From positions 1-10,969 of the forward strand of contig DEYM01000097.1 of assembly GCA_002364555.1 (NCBI GenBank): DNA of 10,969 bases, in the 5' to 3' direction. The translations under genes and the position numbers were made by a program. This DNA is from Phycisphaerales bacterium UBA3158 (GTDB lineage Bacteria; Planctomycetota; Phycisphaerae; Phycisphaerales; SM1A02). Positions within the stretch are counted from its first letter, which is position 1, and every line of letters begins with the position of its first letter. The notes under the pieces were generated by a model, which saw only the letters and a list, made by a program, of their open reading frames with translations, searched no databases and was not told where the DNA came from. Below, one piece after another: positions 1-7,958 of this stretch.

Positions 1-160
1 TGTTCGGTCACTTCTGGAACTGGGGCTTCTCAAGAGGCAATTCGATCAACTCCCCCTGGGAGATCGCGATGCCGTCACGGACAGAGGACTGCTTGATGAA
101 GGCGATTCGATGCTACCTCCGCCGGATGAAGAGCTGGATTCACAGACATCGAACCCATAG
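1..160 (+). CDS. 3' end of an unidentified plus-strand gene (partial, C-terminal about 52 codons)
   Basis: Reading from base 2, the frame is open for 52 codons and ends at TAG (158-160). The start lies left of the window. The translation looks like a genuine protein tail: an amphipathic helix beginning RSLLELGLLKRQF, then an acidic, proline-containing end with the PPPDEELD motif, closing in SNP. No convincing minus-strand gene occupies this stretch, since all three minus frames carry stops here. The gene is convergent with the minus-strand operon, whose last stop codon is at 167-169, leaving 6 bases between the two stops. I do not recognise the family, and 52 residues are too few to assign one. 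The main doubt is whether this is a chance open frame; the helix-plus-acidic-tail composition and the neat tail-to-tail arrangement argue for a real gene. Confidence 0.62.
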   Translation, partial: VRSLLELGLLKRQFDQLPLGDRDAVTDRGLLDEGDSMLPPPDEELDSQTSNP

Positions 161-166
161 AGGCGA

Positions 167-910
167 CTACCTCGACCACTCGCCGTCGAGCCATCGCGTC
201 CTGTCGGCTGGTATGCCGAATATCTCCGACAGTGGAATCGGATCGATGACGGTCATGGGCCTACCCTTGGCGGTCCGAAGAACCACCGACCATGGCTGAT
301 CGGAGCTCCCGAGAAGCTCGGCCTGCAGTTCCAGGGTCGACACCTGATCATCCTCGGCCAGCACGACACCTTTTTCATTCGACTGGGAGATCCGTCTCGA
401 CATCCAGTCGATGTCTCCGGGCAATCGACTCGAGTGAACTTCGAGAATCTCGACTACCCCATCGAATTTCAGAAGCTGACGGAACTTCTTCTCATCACCG
501 TTTCTGAATGCCGACAACGCGTCGACCGCCTTCATGATCACATCGTCGTCTCGAGTCGACCAGTGTCCCATTTCAGGCATGAAGGAGGTGTGCATGGTCG
601 ATGCTCTCAAGTTCGCCTTCAGCAATCTGTGGACAGCCGGATCGTCGACCAGCGGGCGTATCGCCAGAATCGCGCTTCGCCGGTACATGCTCGGATTGAG
701 ATGGTCAGCAAGGACGAACAACCTGATGGCCAGTTCGAGATCGGAGGACGAGCCAGACGCATCGACCAGATCCTCGCCAAGACGGAAGTAGGCGGCAGGA
801 TCATCTGGAGTCAGGCTCCTCAGACGATCATCGAAACGGACGTCAATCGTCCCGGGCTCGACGGCCCACAGCGATGAAACCAGACAGAGAACGACCATGA
901 TCCATCTCAT
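167..910 (-). CDS. Small secreted helical-repeat (TPR-like) protein, last gene of the operon
   Basis: A 247-residue protein of unknown function. Residues 1-16 form a short signal peptide (MRW, a hydrophobic core, then a likely cut after SSLWA before VEPG), so the mature protein should be outside the cytoplasm. Residues about 36-75 contain a TPR/Sel1-like helical pair (PAAYFRLGEDLVDAS, then LAIRLFVLADHLNP). The C-terminal 90 residues look mixed alpha/beta and match nothing I know. The start is supported by the strong Shine-Dalgarno GGAAGGAG seven bases upstream of ATG. The ATG overlaps the stop of the preceding gene as ATGA (907-910), so it is translationally coupled to the large membrane protein before it. 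It most likely works with the other exported proteins of this operon; no enzymatic motif is visible. Confidence 0.85.
   Translation of the reverse strand: MRWIMVVLCLVSSLWAVEPGTIDVRFDDRLRSLTPDDPAAYFRLGEDLVDASGSSSDLELAIRLFVLADHLNPSMYRRSAILAIRPLVDDPAVHRLLKANLRASTMHTSFMPEMGHWSTRDDDVIMKAVDALSAFRNGDEKKFRQLLKFDGVVEILEVHSSRLPGDIDWMSRRISQSNEKGVVLAEDDQVSTLELQAELLGSSDQPWSVVLRTAKGRPMTVIDPIPLSEIFGIPADRTRWLDGEWSR
171..190. other. Small inverted repeat at the convergent gene junction
   Basis: CTCGAC (171-176) and GTCGAG (185-190) are perfect 6-base complements around an 8-base loop. The hairpin starts 10 bases after the stop of the plus-strand gene and lies inside the last codons of the minus-strand gene. 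There is no T-run on either side, so it is not a typical intrinsic terminator. It could help stop or stabilise the incoming plus-strand transcript, or be a by-product of the TCGA-rich composition here. No other terminator is visible for either gene. Confidence 0.25.
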
Positions 911-3762
911 CCAACGGCTCCTTCCTGCTGCAGCTGCCTCTCCACGAAGGTGTCCAGGACAAGCTGCCAGACAGCGGCCATCGCTTCCTCGACCAGAACG
1001 AGCTGCTCGAGCACATGGGATGAAACCGGCAGATCGAGCTTGAGGTCTTCAAGAATCATCTCGATGTCACCGGAGATCGAAGGCAGTCTCGAGGACCACT
1101 CGAGGGCCATCAACTCGGATAGGAACAACGACTGCATGAGCGATGACTGTATCGCGTCACCGGCCAGTCGCCGCCTCGATTCATGGGCCAGCCGGAGATC
1201 GGAAAGCAATCGAGCATCGGCAATGGAGAATGACTCCCTGAGTCGTTTCATCCTGATCGATGACAATGTTCGAATTGAGTCAAGTGGAGTTGCTTCGTTC
1301 GAAGCCGACACGACGTTAGCACCCAGCCGCCTGGATTCATCCAGGTAGGATGTCGACAATTCCCTGACATGCCGATCGATGATGGCACTGCTGGCCAGTC
1401 GCAGCAACAACGATCGTTCAATCATCAGTCTTCGTACTTCCGGACGCCATCTCTCCGATTTGATTCCGGGCAGATCCCTGTCAAGAAGCGACTCGAGAAA
1501 TTCATTCAACTCCTTGGTCGTTCGCTCCGGAAGCGAATCGAGCAGTGCGATCATTATCTCGGGATCATCACGAAAACGACGGACGATCACCTGCTGCGCC
1601 CTGGCCCGTATCGCCGAAGCACCGAGATAGGCGACCTTCGCGAGTTGAATCGCGGTGGATGAATCAAAGCTGCCGGAAGGAACCTTGTCCAGCTGATCCA
1701 GAAGCTTCAACTTGTCGTCCCGGCTACGGGCGCGAGACAATCGGACGGCCCATTCATCAAGAGAGACCGATTCCTCGAAAGGCAGCACAACAGGGGTTTC
1801 ACCCTCGCCCGAACCCGTTTCGACTTCTCGTATCAGCTTCATGGCCGATGGATTCTGACCGGAGGACAACGCCGATGCCGCCTCGTTGAGCTTGCGAATC
1901 TCAAGCTGACGTCGCAGGAGGGAGGCGTCCGACATCTGCAGGACCTTCGATTGGCTCACTTCCCATGTCGCATCCCATATTCCAACCATGACGGGATCGA
2001 ATCCATCGGGAACCGGACTCCTCCATTCGAATTCAGTCGTGAGAACATCGCCCCACTCCCTGCTCAGCGCATCTCGCTGGAGACGTGCGAAGGCCGTACC
2101 GGAACCGGGATCGATGATGATGGATTCATCGAATCGAGGAGACAGCTTGAGCTCCACGAGAAGCCTGGTCAGCGCCTCGAGACGATTCGAGGGGATATCC
2201 GAGTCCGTGTACCAGCCCAGAACCATCTCCTTGGCGGCGGTGGACTGCTCGTAATCGAATCGCGAGAGCAGACTGCCCAGAACGGTTCTCGAGGCGCCCT
2301 CTGCCGCCGGGTTGATGCTGCCTGCGGCGACCGCCTCCACCGCCTTGACCAGGGCCGGCTGGAACATGGTCTGATCAATCGATTCCACGCAACGAATCCA
2401 CAGCGCCCACTGCAGCTTCGATTCATCATCGACATCGATCAGCTCGATCATCCTGGGCAGGAACGATTCCAGACAAAGCAGAACGCCGGAATCGAAGTCA
2501 ATCACCCTGGGCCCCGACTCGCCAGACTGCCCGATCGCTTCGGTTGCCAGAGAACGCACGGCTGGTGACTGTCGGGCGGAACCAGCCAGCATGGAAAGAA
2601 CACCGGATCTGAATCCGGATTCGGAGATCTGCCGAGCCGAAGTGAACACACCTGCCTCAAAGCGAAGAATCCCCATGTAGGCAGTCAGGGACTCCTGGTG
2701 ATTGCCTATCGAATCGAAGAGTCTGGAAATACTCCCAAGCAGTTCTTCACGCTGAACGATTCCGATCAGGAACCAGCCATCGTCGGCCTGATCGAACAAC
2801 GTGAGGAAATCCGGATAGAGATCCATGGCGATTGCCCCATCATTCAACTCGGCGACCATCAGATCAATCGATCCAATCGTCTCACTCATGCCGTCGGCCG
2901 CATTGGTCATTCGGGCGGGGAGACTCGGCAGATCGAATTCGGAGTCCACCAACGGCATTGAATCCGCACGGCCCGAGACCTGGGACGAATCGATTCCTGA
3001 GACCGAAGTGGCCTTCGCTGAATCGACTACTGCCGAGGAGGCCAGCACCTCCTGCTGTTCTCCATCCGACGACAACATCATCATGAAGAACATGAAGCCG
3101 AACAGTATCAAGGCGACTGCCCCGAACAGGATCGACATTCTGTTGATTGCCTTTGGATCATCGCTTCGAAGATCGGACATCCAGCGATTGACGAAACGGT
3201 CGAACACGACCCCTGTACTCTCATCTATCTGAGGCTTGGGCATGTCGATCAACCGGGCACCGGCACCATTCGATTCCGGGCGGATCGTCCCAGCTCGCTC
3301 CTGAAGCCAGGAGGCCATGCCGGTCAAGACCGACAACAATCGTTCGTTCGAGACTCTATATCGAGACGCAACGGCCATGAGCCTCGCCCTGCTCTTCGCA
3401 TTCCAGCCGCCTGATGCGACCAGAATCCCCAATACATCTCGATCGAATTCAGTCAGCGTTCGTTCAGATGCGAAGGCATCACGATTCTTCCTCAGCAGAT
3501 CATGAGGCATGTGACGAGCGATGATCGTAAGACGGGCAATTGGATTCAGCAGGAGCTCAGCGGCATCACGAACATGCTGCCGAACCTCGTCTGCATCCTT
3601 TGATTCACCGTCCGGATGATCCAGGATCTGCTCCTCTCGATGCGTGACGGCGGATCGCAACGTGGCCTCATCGAGATCGGACACCTGCACACCGAGCGTA
3701 TCCAGTGGATCCGAATTGGGGTCCAGACCCAGAAATCGCATCATGGGATGAGTGTCGTTCAT
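907..3762 (-). CDS. Large single-pass membrane protein: J-domain-like cytoplasmic head, long extracytoplasmic alpha-solenoid
   Basis: 951 residues. Residues about 8-85 resemble a J-domain: FLGLDP and LGVQVSD at the start, a basic helix (LRSAVTHREEQIL), then His49-Pro50-Asp51, followed by a helix ending AAELLLNPIAR, where true J-domains have their 'LxDPxxR' end. If genuine, it could recruit a DnaK-type chaperone. Residues about 210-230 are one very hydrophobic helix (ILFGAVALILFGFMFFMMML), preceded by positive charges. This places about 200 residues in the cytoplasm and about 720 outside. A Ser/Asp-rich linker follows (231-275). The rest is helical, with HEAT-like stretches around 440-545 and 675-765, and no catalytic motif that I can see. 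Planctomycetes often carry degenerate J-like N-termini; the intact HPD is notable. The ATG at 3762 overlaps the previous stop as ATGA, and its own stop overlaps the next start the same way. Confidence 0.85.
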   Translation of the reverse strand: MNDTHPMMRFLGLDPNSDPLDTLGVQVSDLDEATLRSAVTHREEQILDHPDGESKDADEVRQHVRDAAELLLNPIARLTIIARHMPHDLLRKNRDAFASERTLTEFDRDVLGILVASGGWNAKSRARLMAVASRYRVSNERLLSVLTGMASWLQERAGTIRPESNGAGARLIDMPKPQIDESTGVVFDRFVNRWMSDLRSDDPKAINRMSILFGAVALILFGFMFFMMMLSSDGEQQEVLASSAVVDSAKATSVSGIDSSQVSGRADSMPLVDSEFDLPSLPARMTNAADGMSETIGSIDLMVAELNDGAIAMDLYPDFLTLFDQADDGWFLIGIVQREELLGSISRLFDSIGNHQESLTAYMGILRFEAGVFTSARQISESGFRSGVLSMLAGSARQSPAVRSLATEAIGQSGESGPRVIDFDSGVLLCLESFLPRMIELIDVDDESKLQWALWIRCVESIDQTMFQPALVKAVEAVAAGSINPAAEGASRTVLGSLLSRFDYEQSTAAKEMVLGWYTDSDIPSNRLEALTRLLVELKLSPRFDESIIIDPGSGTAFARLQRDALSREWGDVLTTEFEWRSPVPDGFDPVMVGIWDATWEVSQSKVLQMSDASLLRRQLEIRKLNEAASALSSGQNPSAMKLIREVETGSGEGETPVVLPFEESVSLDEWAVRLSRARSRDDKLKLLDQLDKVPSGSFDSSTAIQLAKVAYLGASAIRARAQQVIVRRFRDDPEIMIALLDSLPERTTKELNEFLESLLDRDLPGIKSERWRPEVRRLMIERSLLLRLASSAIIDRHVRELSTSYLDESRRLGANVVSASNEATPLDSIRTLSSIRMKRLRESFSIADARLLSDLRLAHESRRRLAGDAIQSSLMQSLFLSELMALEWSSRLPSISGDIEMILEDLKLDLPVSSHVLEQLVLVEEAMAAVWQLVLDTFVERQLQQEGAVG
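918..925 (-). promoter_or_regulatory. Strong ribosome binding site for the last operon gene
   Basis: The minus strand reads GGAAGGAG here, seven bases before the ATG at 910. It lies inside the coding end of the upstream gene. It fixes the start of the small secreted protein and allows independent as well as coupled initiation. Confidence 0.6.
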
Positions 3763-6392
3763 CGGACGTCACCATCATCGGATGATCTCGAGACACCTCG
3801 TAGTCTGCTGTCGAGCTTCCTGAGGATATCCCCCCACGGCTCGGGGCCATAGTCGGGATAGAGAACCACATGCTGCTCGAGCACCTTCGAGGCTCTGTCA
3901 GGATCCTGCTCCTCGAGTATGAGCAGCAGTTGCGTTCTGGCCTGGAACCATTGTTCCGATCCCGAGGGGCTTCCTGCCGCAATGATCCGCCAGCAACGAA
4001 GTGATTCATCGTCGTCGCCTCTGGTGGATGCTAGACCCGCCCGTACGGTGAGGAATGATTCGTTCCGTGGTTCCTCCGAGAGGAGAATGTCGTAGATGCC
4101 CCAGGCAAGCTCGAGCATCTCCTGCCTGTCCGCTTCGGCGATGCCGTCCATCTTCGAGAGAACCGATGCGGAGGACCCGACCAATGAAGCCAATGATCTG
4201 CTGGAAGCGTCACCCAGAGCCTCCTCGAGCGTCTTCTCCTCAGTCAGGGCACGCAGTCCGAAGTGAACCATCGAGCGGTGCGGAGATTCATCGACATCCT
4301 CGACCGCCATCCGTATGGCCTTCATTGAGGTCTCGAGCAGACGTCTGGTGGCCAGTCTGGACCAGACCGAATCCGGCGCACGCCCGTAGAGCTGATCAGC
4401 CTCGTCGATCGCCTGATCCAGACGAGCCCGCTCGATCATCATGAGCACTCTTCGATAGGCGATCTCATCCGCGAGGGAGCGAGCCTGTTCAAGCGTTGCC
4501 GCCTTCTCACCTGTCAGGATCGCCAAGGCGCTCTCGGCGGCGATCAATCTGAGAACATTGGGATTCGTCGACACCTCGAGAACGCGACGAGCCCGAGCCA
4601 ATCCCCTGGAGATCTCGGACTCTTCCCCAGATGCATACTGACGTTGCATGATGGGAGCAGCTACCGCCAGGTAGCGGGCAGCTCGATCCTTCTTCTGGTA
4701 ATCGGGCGCATTTCGGAACAGGTCATAAAGCATATCGGAGGCCTGTGCTTCGGCCCGTTCCCTGGCTGGCGAACTGACCGGCACCGCCAGCAACTCCTGC
4801 ACTCGATCATCGGTGGGTTGCGAATCGCTCGAAACCACTCGAACCTTGAGTTCCCCTGCACGTGGGCCATCGGGAAACCGTCGAAGATACGATTCAACAA
4901 GCGAATCGGAGCGGTCTCGAGGCAGATCGCCATTCTGTAGAAGTCCCTGCTCCTCGGATACGAACGCCATCCACAGGGCTTCCCCCGATTCCTTTTCGGA
5001 GAGACGACTTGAAACCGACTCGAAGATCTCACTGGCTTCCCGATACTGGGCCAGATAGTAGAGCGACCAGGCATGGAGAAGCCTCGCCTGCTGACGAGCC
5101 TGGTCAAATCGCTCGATGTCCTGGGTACCAAGAGAAAGCTCGACGCTTTTCCTCGTATTCATCCAGGCTTCCCGCCGTGTCATGTCATCGGAACCGGAAG
5201 CATCCTGTATTTCCATGGCCTGACGATAATCAAGTATGGCTCGAGCATAGGCGAAGGGAAAACTGCTTCCACTGATTGACCCGGGATAGCGGCTCACGAT
5301 GTCCTGGAGTTGAGACAGCTCGCCAAGGGAGGCCAGTTCCGCCAAGGACATGGAAGCCAGGGATCTGGCCGCGGGCGATTGATCTGCGTCCAACGCATGC
5401 ACGGCAGCCATACGGATCCAGCTGACCGGTTTTTCAGATCGCTGGGCAATCACCGATTCGAGAAACGACTCCGCTTTTTCGAATTGCCCGTCCTCAAGAA
5501 GAATCGCCAGTCGCCATCCGGGGATCTCCGCTCTGATTTCCTTCGACACGACCGACTCGTCAAGCAGATCCAGCCACGTCATCGCGGATGAATCAGACGC
5601 CACGATCTGATTCACCAATGCCATTCCGATGATGGCCCACCCGATCCCGGCTGAGGATCGAAGATCCATCGAGACATCACCTGGCGACAGACTGTCGAGG
5701 GAGAGCACCTTCATGAAGTACCGCTCGGCCTCTTCGGCACGACTGACTTCACCGGAAATCCAACTCTGGTAATAGAGGCACCAACCGAGCAGAAAGTCGA
5801 CTCGAGCCGACATTTCAAGAAGCACATCCTGCTTCGTTCGGCCCTTGTATATCCGTGAGGCGACTCGATCGAGCCCACTGCCCGAATACTCGATCAGCTT
5901 GTCGACACGAACACCAAGCTTCTTCAACTGGCCGATGAGTTCCTCAAGCCGATCCAGCAGATACAGCTGTTCATCCGAATCCAGCAGCCGCATGCGGTGC
6001 CGCTCGGCAGCCTGCTCGATTCCCAGATAGGCGCCGTGGCACAACTCCAGCTCGAGCGACTGCGCATCAGCGCCACGAACCTCCTCCAGCAATCGCCGCC
6101 CTCGCTCCTCGAGTGATATCCGCTTGGCTCGATCCTCCGTTTCCGAAAGAAGCTCCGCATAGAGCTGCGCCAGACGAACCATGACGGGACCACGCTCCTG
6201 GGGGTCCAGCGATGGTAGTGTTGCTTCAAGATGCTCCACGAGCAGCCGTGTGAAGCCCCGCTTCTCCAGCCAGACATCCACATCCTCGGCCGAGGCGGAC
6301 GAACCATGCAGACACGAACCAAGAATCACGACGAACAGACAGCAGACACCGCTCAGGGATGGAAGATGGGAATCATTTTTCCAGGGGCACAT
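3759..6392 (-). CDS. Large secreted (possibly lipid-anchored) TPR-repeat protein
   Basis: 877 residues, almost wholly helical. The N-terminus is an export signal with hydrophobic core VCCLFVVILGSC. It could be cut by signal peptidase I after SASA (residue 35) or, because LGSC at 24-27 resembles a lipobox, by signal peptidase II with lipidation of Cys27. TPR-like helix pairs are clearest at about 299-319 (DGQFEKAESFLESVI), 436-460 (ending YREASEIFESV) and 814-846 (PDRASKVLEQHVVLYPDYG). The body is probably a superhelical scaffold. No enzymatic motif was found. The ATG at 6392 lies inside the end of the preceding ExbD gene (20-base overlap) and has AGGTGA just upstream; the next in-register start would lose the signal peptide. 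A plausible role is an extracytoplasmic partner of the ExbB/ExbD/vWA complex, inferred from context only. Confidence 0.87.
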   Translation of the reverse strand: MCPWKNDSHLPSLSGVCCLFVVILGSCLHGSSASAEDVDVWLEKRGFTRLLVEHLEATLPSLDPQERGPVMVRLAQLYAELLSETEDRAKRISLEERGRRLLEEVRGADAQSLELELCHGAYLGIEQAAERHRMRLLDSDEQLYLLDRLEELIGQLKKLGVRVDKLIEYSGSGLDRVASRIYKGRTKQDVLLEMSARVDFLLGWCLYYQSWISGEVSRAEEAERYFMKVLSLDSLSPGDVSMDLRSSAGIGWAIIGMALVNQIVASDSSAMTWLDLLDESVVSKEIRAEIPGWRLAILLEDGQFEKAESFLESVIAQRSEKPVSWIRMAAVHALDADQSPAARSLASMSLAELASLGELSQLQDIVSRYPGSISGSSFPFAYARAILDYRQAMEIQDASGSDDMTRREAWMNTRKSVELSLGTQDIERFDQARQQARLLHAWSLYYLAQYREASEIFESVSSRLSEKESGEALWMAFVSEEQGLLQNGDLPRDRSDSLVESYLRRFPDGPRAGELKVRVVSSDSQPTDDRVQELLAVPVSSPARERAEAQASDMLYDLFRNAPDYQKKDRAARYLAVAAPIMQRQYASGEESEISRGLARARRVLEVSTNPNVLRLIAAESALAILTGEKAATLEQARSLADEIAYRRVLMMIERARLDQAIDEADQLYGRAPDSVWSRLATRRLLETSMKAIRMAVEDVDESPHRSMVHFGLRALTEEKTLEEALGDASSRSLASLVGSSASVLSKMDGIAEADRQEMLELAWGIYDILLSEEPRNESFLTVRAGLASTRGDDDESLRCWRIIAAGSPSGSEQWFQARTQLLLILEEQDPDRASKVLEQHVVLYPDYGPEPWGDILRKLDSRLRGVSRSSDDGDVR

Positions 6393-6795
6393 ACGTCACC
6401 TGCCTGAATCCGGCATCGCGGGCAGCCTGTATGGCTGCCATCGTGAAGCCGACCGAAACGCCATCGCCGGCTCGAATGAAGACTCCAAGATCAAGCGGCA
6501 GACCGGAAAGACGCTGTCTCAGTTCCTGTTCCGTCCTCATCGTCTGCTGACCCAGCTGATAGACCTGGACACCATCGCGAAGGAGTACATCCACCGATTG
6601 CGCCTGGAAGTCGGCATCGCTTCCACCAGCGGATTGATTCTGGGTCTGGATCGTCGGCGTCAAACGATCCTCCGGCCTGGCCATGACCGTTGAAACCATG
6701 AAGTAGACGAGCAACAGGAAGGTGACATCGATCAGACTCGTCATGTTCATGACGAGATTCTTGCCTCCACGCTGGTGCTTCGTTGAAAATCTCAT
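6373..6795 (-). CDS. exbD: ExbD/TolR-family biopolymer transport protein, second copy
   Basis: 140 residues, normal for ExbD/TolR. These proteins sit inside an ExbB/TolQ pentamer and use a membrane Asp to couple proton flow to movement of a periplasmic partner. Here a short basic cytoplasmic tail is followed by a single helix at about 18-37 (MTSLIDVTFLLLVYFMVST), with Asp23 at the place of the essential Asp25 of E. coli ExbD. The periplasmic part (41-140) ends with the typical alpha/beta fold: VFIRAGDGVS, then AAIQAARDAGFRQVTYVP. It differs clearly from the neighbouring ExbD outside the helix, with a Gln/Ser-rich stretch (48-60) after the membrane, so the two are probably not interchangeable. 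It starts 3 bases after the stop of the first ExbD, and its end overlaps the next gene by 20 bases. Confidence 0.93.
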   Translation of the reverse strand: MRFSTKHQRGGKNLVMNMTSLIDVTFLLLVYFMVSTVMARPEDRLTPTIQTQNQSAGGSDADFQAQSVDVLLRDGVQVYQLGQQTMRTEQELRQRLSGLPLDLGVFIRAGDGVSVGFTMAAIQAARDAGFRQVTYVPLEK

Positions 6796-6798
6796 CTT

Positions 6799-7218
6799 CT
6801 ACCCGGGCACCTCGGTGGCCATGCGCACGGAAGAGACTCCTGAGGATTCAAGGACCTTGACGATCTGATTGAACATGGAGATGGGCGCATTCCTATCGGC
6901 TCTGAGCGTGACCTGCGGAGCGCCCTCGCCGGAGATGTAGGAACGAAGCTTGGCATCGAGCTCCTCCAGTGTCACCGGTGGCTCCGATGTGGACAGGACG
7001 ATCTCACCGTTCTCATTGAGATTGATGTACATGCCCGCCTCCTCCATACCCTCCATCTGCTCGCCATCGAGCCTCGGCAGGGAGACCTCGGCCCTGGCAT
7101 CACGTGCGAAGTCGGAGGTGACCATGAAGAAGATGACCAGCAAAAAGACGATATCGACCATCGAGGTCAACTCGAGAATAAGCGTTCGATCACCTTGTCC
7201 ACGATTGCTGAACCGCAT
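6799..7218 (-). CDS. exbD: ExbD/TolR-family biopolymer transport protein, first copy
   Basis: 139 residues from the ATG at 7218. A TTG at 7221 is also in frame, but the ATG forms a TGATG overlap with the ExbB stop and makes the N-terminus (MRFSNRG) line up with the second copy (MRFSTKH), so I prefer it. The single membrane helix lies at about 17-35 (LTSMVDIVFLLVIFFMVTS) with the proton-carrying Asp22. The periplasmic domain begins AEVSLPRLDGEQ and carries the family hallmark VTLRADRNAPISMFNQIV near 103-120, so this is the more canonical ExbD of the pair. Function: stator subunit with ExbB, energising a periplasmic partner. In this operon the likely partner is the TonB-like vWA protein, since no ordinary TonB or TolA is encoded here. 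Confidence 0.94.
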   Translation of the reverse strand: MRFSNRGQGDRTLILELTSMVDIVFLLVIFFMVTSDFARDARAEVSLPRLDGEQMEGMEEAGMYINLNENGEIVLSTSEPPVTLEELDAKLRSYISGEGAPQVTLRADRNAPISMFNQIVKVLESSGVSSVRMATEVPG

Positions 7219-7958
7219 CAACCACTCTTTGAACTTGTTTTAGCCACGCCACTACCCGCCACCTGACCACTCTCCAGATGCAACACGAGCCTTTCGACTT
7301 CACGGCCCGCTTCGGAGGCAAGCGAATCGATCCGGTTCCGGAACCAGGTGAACAAGGCCACGCATGGAATGGCCAATGCCAGACCCATCAGCGTGGTGAC
7401 GAGCGCCATGCTGATGTTCGCCGCAAGCTGCTCTGAATTCGAACCGCCACTCAAGGACATTGAATCGAAGGCACCGACCATCCCGACGACGGTTCCCAGC
7501 AGTCCGAGCAAGGGCGAGGTGGTTCCGATCACACCAAGGCCGTCCGTCGACCTGTACAGTCTTGCGGCCTGATCCTGCCCGGCCTCCTCAATCGCATTCT
7601 TGATCTCGAAGACGCCGAAGGCCGATGCCTGATATCGGGACAGTCCGGCACCCATCACACGAGTGAGAAAACTGTCGTTCAATGGTTCAAGGCAATAGGC
7701 CGTGGCACCTTCGATGTCTCCCGACTTCAGACGCTGATCGATCTCGATCAACTGGGCAGAAGGCATCAGTGCCGACCTGCGAATCTGCAGGAAGTGGATG
7801 ATGCACAAGGCCACGGCGACGACGCTCATGGCGATGATGATGAAGCCAACGGGACCACCGTCGAGCACGGTGTCCCACCAGGTGCGCACAACCTGGGAAT
7901 CGGAGGCGGCTGGCATCGCCACACCCATCGGCAATGTGATTACTTGACTGCAGATCAT
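7218..7958 (-). CDS. exbB: ExbB/TolQ/MotA-family proton channel subunit
   Basis: 246 residues from the ATG at 7958. The frame extends back to a TTG at 7982, but the ATG makes an ATGA overlap with the preceding stop and has AAGGGGA nine bases upstream, so it is the better start. Three membrane helices are visible: about 35-58 (VGFIIIAMSVVAVALCIIHFL), 140-162 (TSPLLGLLGTVVGMVGAF) and 180-206 (MALVTTLMGLALAIPCVALF). A cytoplasmic loop of about 80 residues lies between the first two. The threonines in helices 2 and 3 (Thr155, Thr188/189) match the polar channel-lining positions of ExbB/TolQ. It should form the ring around the ExbD helices and pass protons. I cannot tell ExbB from TolQ by sequence alone; the symbol is at family level. 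The N-terminus before helix 1 has about 34 residues and is not strongly signal-like. Confidence 0.94.
   Translation of the reverse strand: MICSQVITLPMGVAMPAASDSQVVRTWWDTVLDGGPVGFIIIAMSVVAVALCIIHFLQIRRSALMPSAQLIEIDQRLKSGDIEGATAYCLEPLNDSFLTRVMGAGLSRYQASAFGVFEIKNAIEEAGQDQAARLYRSTDGLGVIGTTSPLLGLLGTVVGMVGAFDSMSLSGGSNSEQLAANISMALVTTLMGLALAIPCVALFTWFRNRIDSLASEAGREVERLVLHLESGQVAGSGVAKTSSKSG

Noticed and set aside
1951..2568. 205-residue plus-strand open frame opposite the large J-like membrane protein
   Set aside because: It is the antisense shadow of a well-supported coding frame. The translation has no recognisable domain, and the region's codon composition (few stops in reverse) produces many such frames.
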